From the NCBI GenBank assembly GCA_009773755.1, contig WSZJ01000046.1, forward strand, positions 1-36,135: 36,135 bases of DNA, read 5' to 3'. The notes under the pieces are model-generated. The model ran no database searches. It was not told the DNA's origin and was given only the letters and a program-made list of their open reading frames with translations. The DNA comes from Planctomycetota bacterium (GTDB lineage Bacteria > Planctomycetota > MHYJ01 > WSZJ01). This document shows positions 36,040 to 36,135 of this stretch, one piece after another; the stretch's first letter is position 1, and every line of letters begins with the position of its first letter. The translations under genes and the position numbers were made by a program.

Positions 36040-36135
36040 CGAAGATCCGGCGGGTCAGGCTCCGTCGGCCCCGTGCCTCTCAATTGAGAGATTTCAGTTT
36101 TGCGGGCCGACTCCGCCCGACCCGCCGGATCTTCG
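36040..36135. repeat. Long imperfect inverted repeat at the right end of the window
   Basis: Arms 36040-36056 (CGAAGATCCGGCGGGTC) and 36119-36135 are perfect 17-bp reverse complements. Pairing continues inward with four mismatches to 36071/36104, giving 32-base arms around a 32-base centre that contains its own 14-bp palindrome CTCTCAATTGAGAG. It begins 8 bases after the stop of the second HEAT gene. A bidirectional terminator, a small palindromic mobile repeat or a fold-back at a contig end are all possible. The outer boundary is unknown because the window ends with the repeat. Confidence 0.8.

Noticed and set aside
36040..36135. Integron attC site
   Set aside because: It has the size and imperfect symmetry but lacks the GTTRRRY/RYYYAAC core sites, and no integrase or cassette array is present.
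1..36135. CRISPR array, insertion sequence, prophage, tRNA, rRNA or toxin-antitoxin defence system
   Set aside because: No direct-repeat array, transposase, integrase, phage structural gene, cloverleaf or toxin/antitoxin motif was seen on either strand.

Overview
The window is about 36 kb of gene-dense, G+C-rich chromosomal DNA. It holds 24 genes and no gene-free stretch over 300 bases. I see no rRNA, tRNA, CRISPR array, insertion sequence or phage gene. It looks like core chromosome of a Gram-negative-type bacterium with a signal peptidase II lipoprotein, probably a metagenomic contig because a gene runs off the left edge. Three traits suggest a deep-branching planctomycete-like lineage: a cytoplasmic Ser/Thr kinase with zinc ribbons and TPRs, very long exported HEAT-repeat proteins, and many apparently leaderless genes. 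Myxococcota, Acidobacteriota or another MAG-only phylum cannot be excluded from sequence alone.

Region 1 (1-6761, minus strand) is a propionyl-CoA to methylmalonyl-CoA to succinyl-CoA operon. It runs carboxyltransferase, biotin carboxylase, biotin carrier protein, a HEAT-repeat lipoprotein, then methylmalonyl-CoA mutase (cut by the window edge). The three carboxylase genes overlap by 4 bases at each junction. Region 2 (6808-14917) is an envelope and lipid module. It has a GT-C type membrane glycosyltransferase, an overlapping GT2 polyprenyl-phosphate glycosyltransferase, fabG, a frame-disrupted second GT-C gene, a methyltransferase with a zinc-binding N-terminus and a fatty acid desaturase, with a second methyltransferase transcribed divergently.

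Region 3 (14921-18153, minus) is the rpmF-plsX-fabH-fabD fatty acid and phospholipid initiation operon, driven by a clear TTGACA-N18-TAAACT promoter. fabG, which often follows fabD, lies about 4.5 kb away, beyond the desaturase, methyltransferase and GT-C genes. Region 4 (18219-25807, minus) carries a 1021-residue kinase with two zinc ribbons, a STAS-like domain and TPRs, then alaS, recA and thpR going upstream. Region 5 (25826-29269, minus) is sdhC-sdhA-sdhB, with a membrane anchor of the mycobacterial Sdh1 type; it could consume succinate derived from the succinyl-CoA of region 1.

Region 6 (29358-36135, plus) holds two tandem, paralogous, exported HEAT-repeat proteins of about 1100 residues each, followed by a long imperfect inverted repeat that ends exactly at the window edge.

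A recurring feature is a TANNNT hexamer ending 6-9 bases before the start codon of eight genes (starts at 6761, 9667, 12120, 14191, 14231, 25795, 29370 and 32702). For several of these the predicted transcription start coincides with the start codon. Other genes (fabG, fabD, the HEAT lipoprotein) have ordinary Shine-Dalgarno sequences, so leaderless and leadered initiation seem to coexist.
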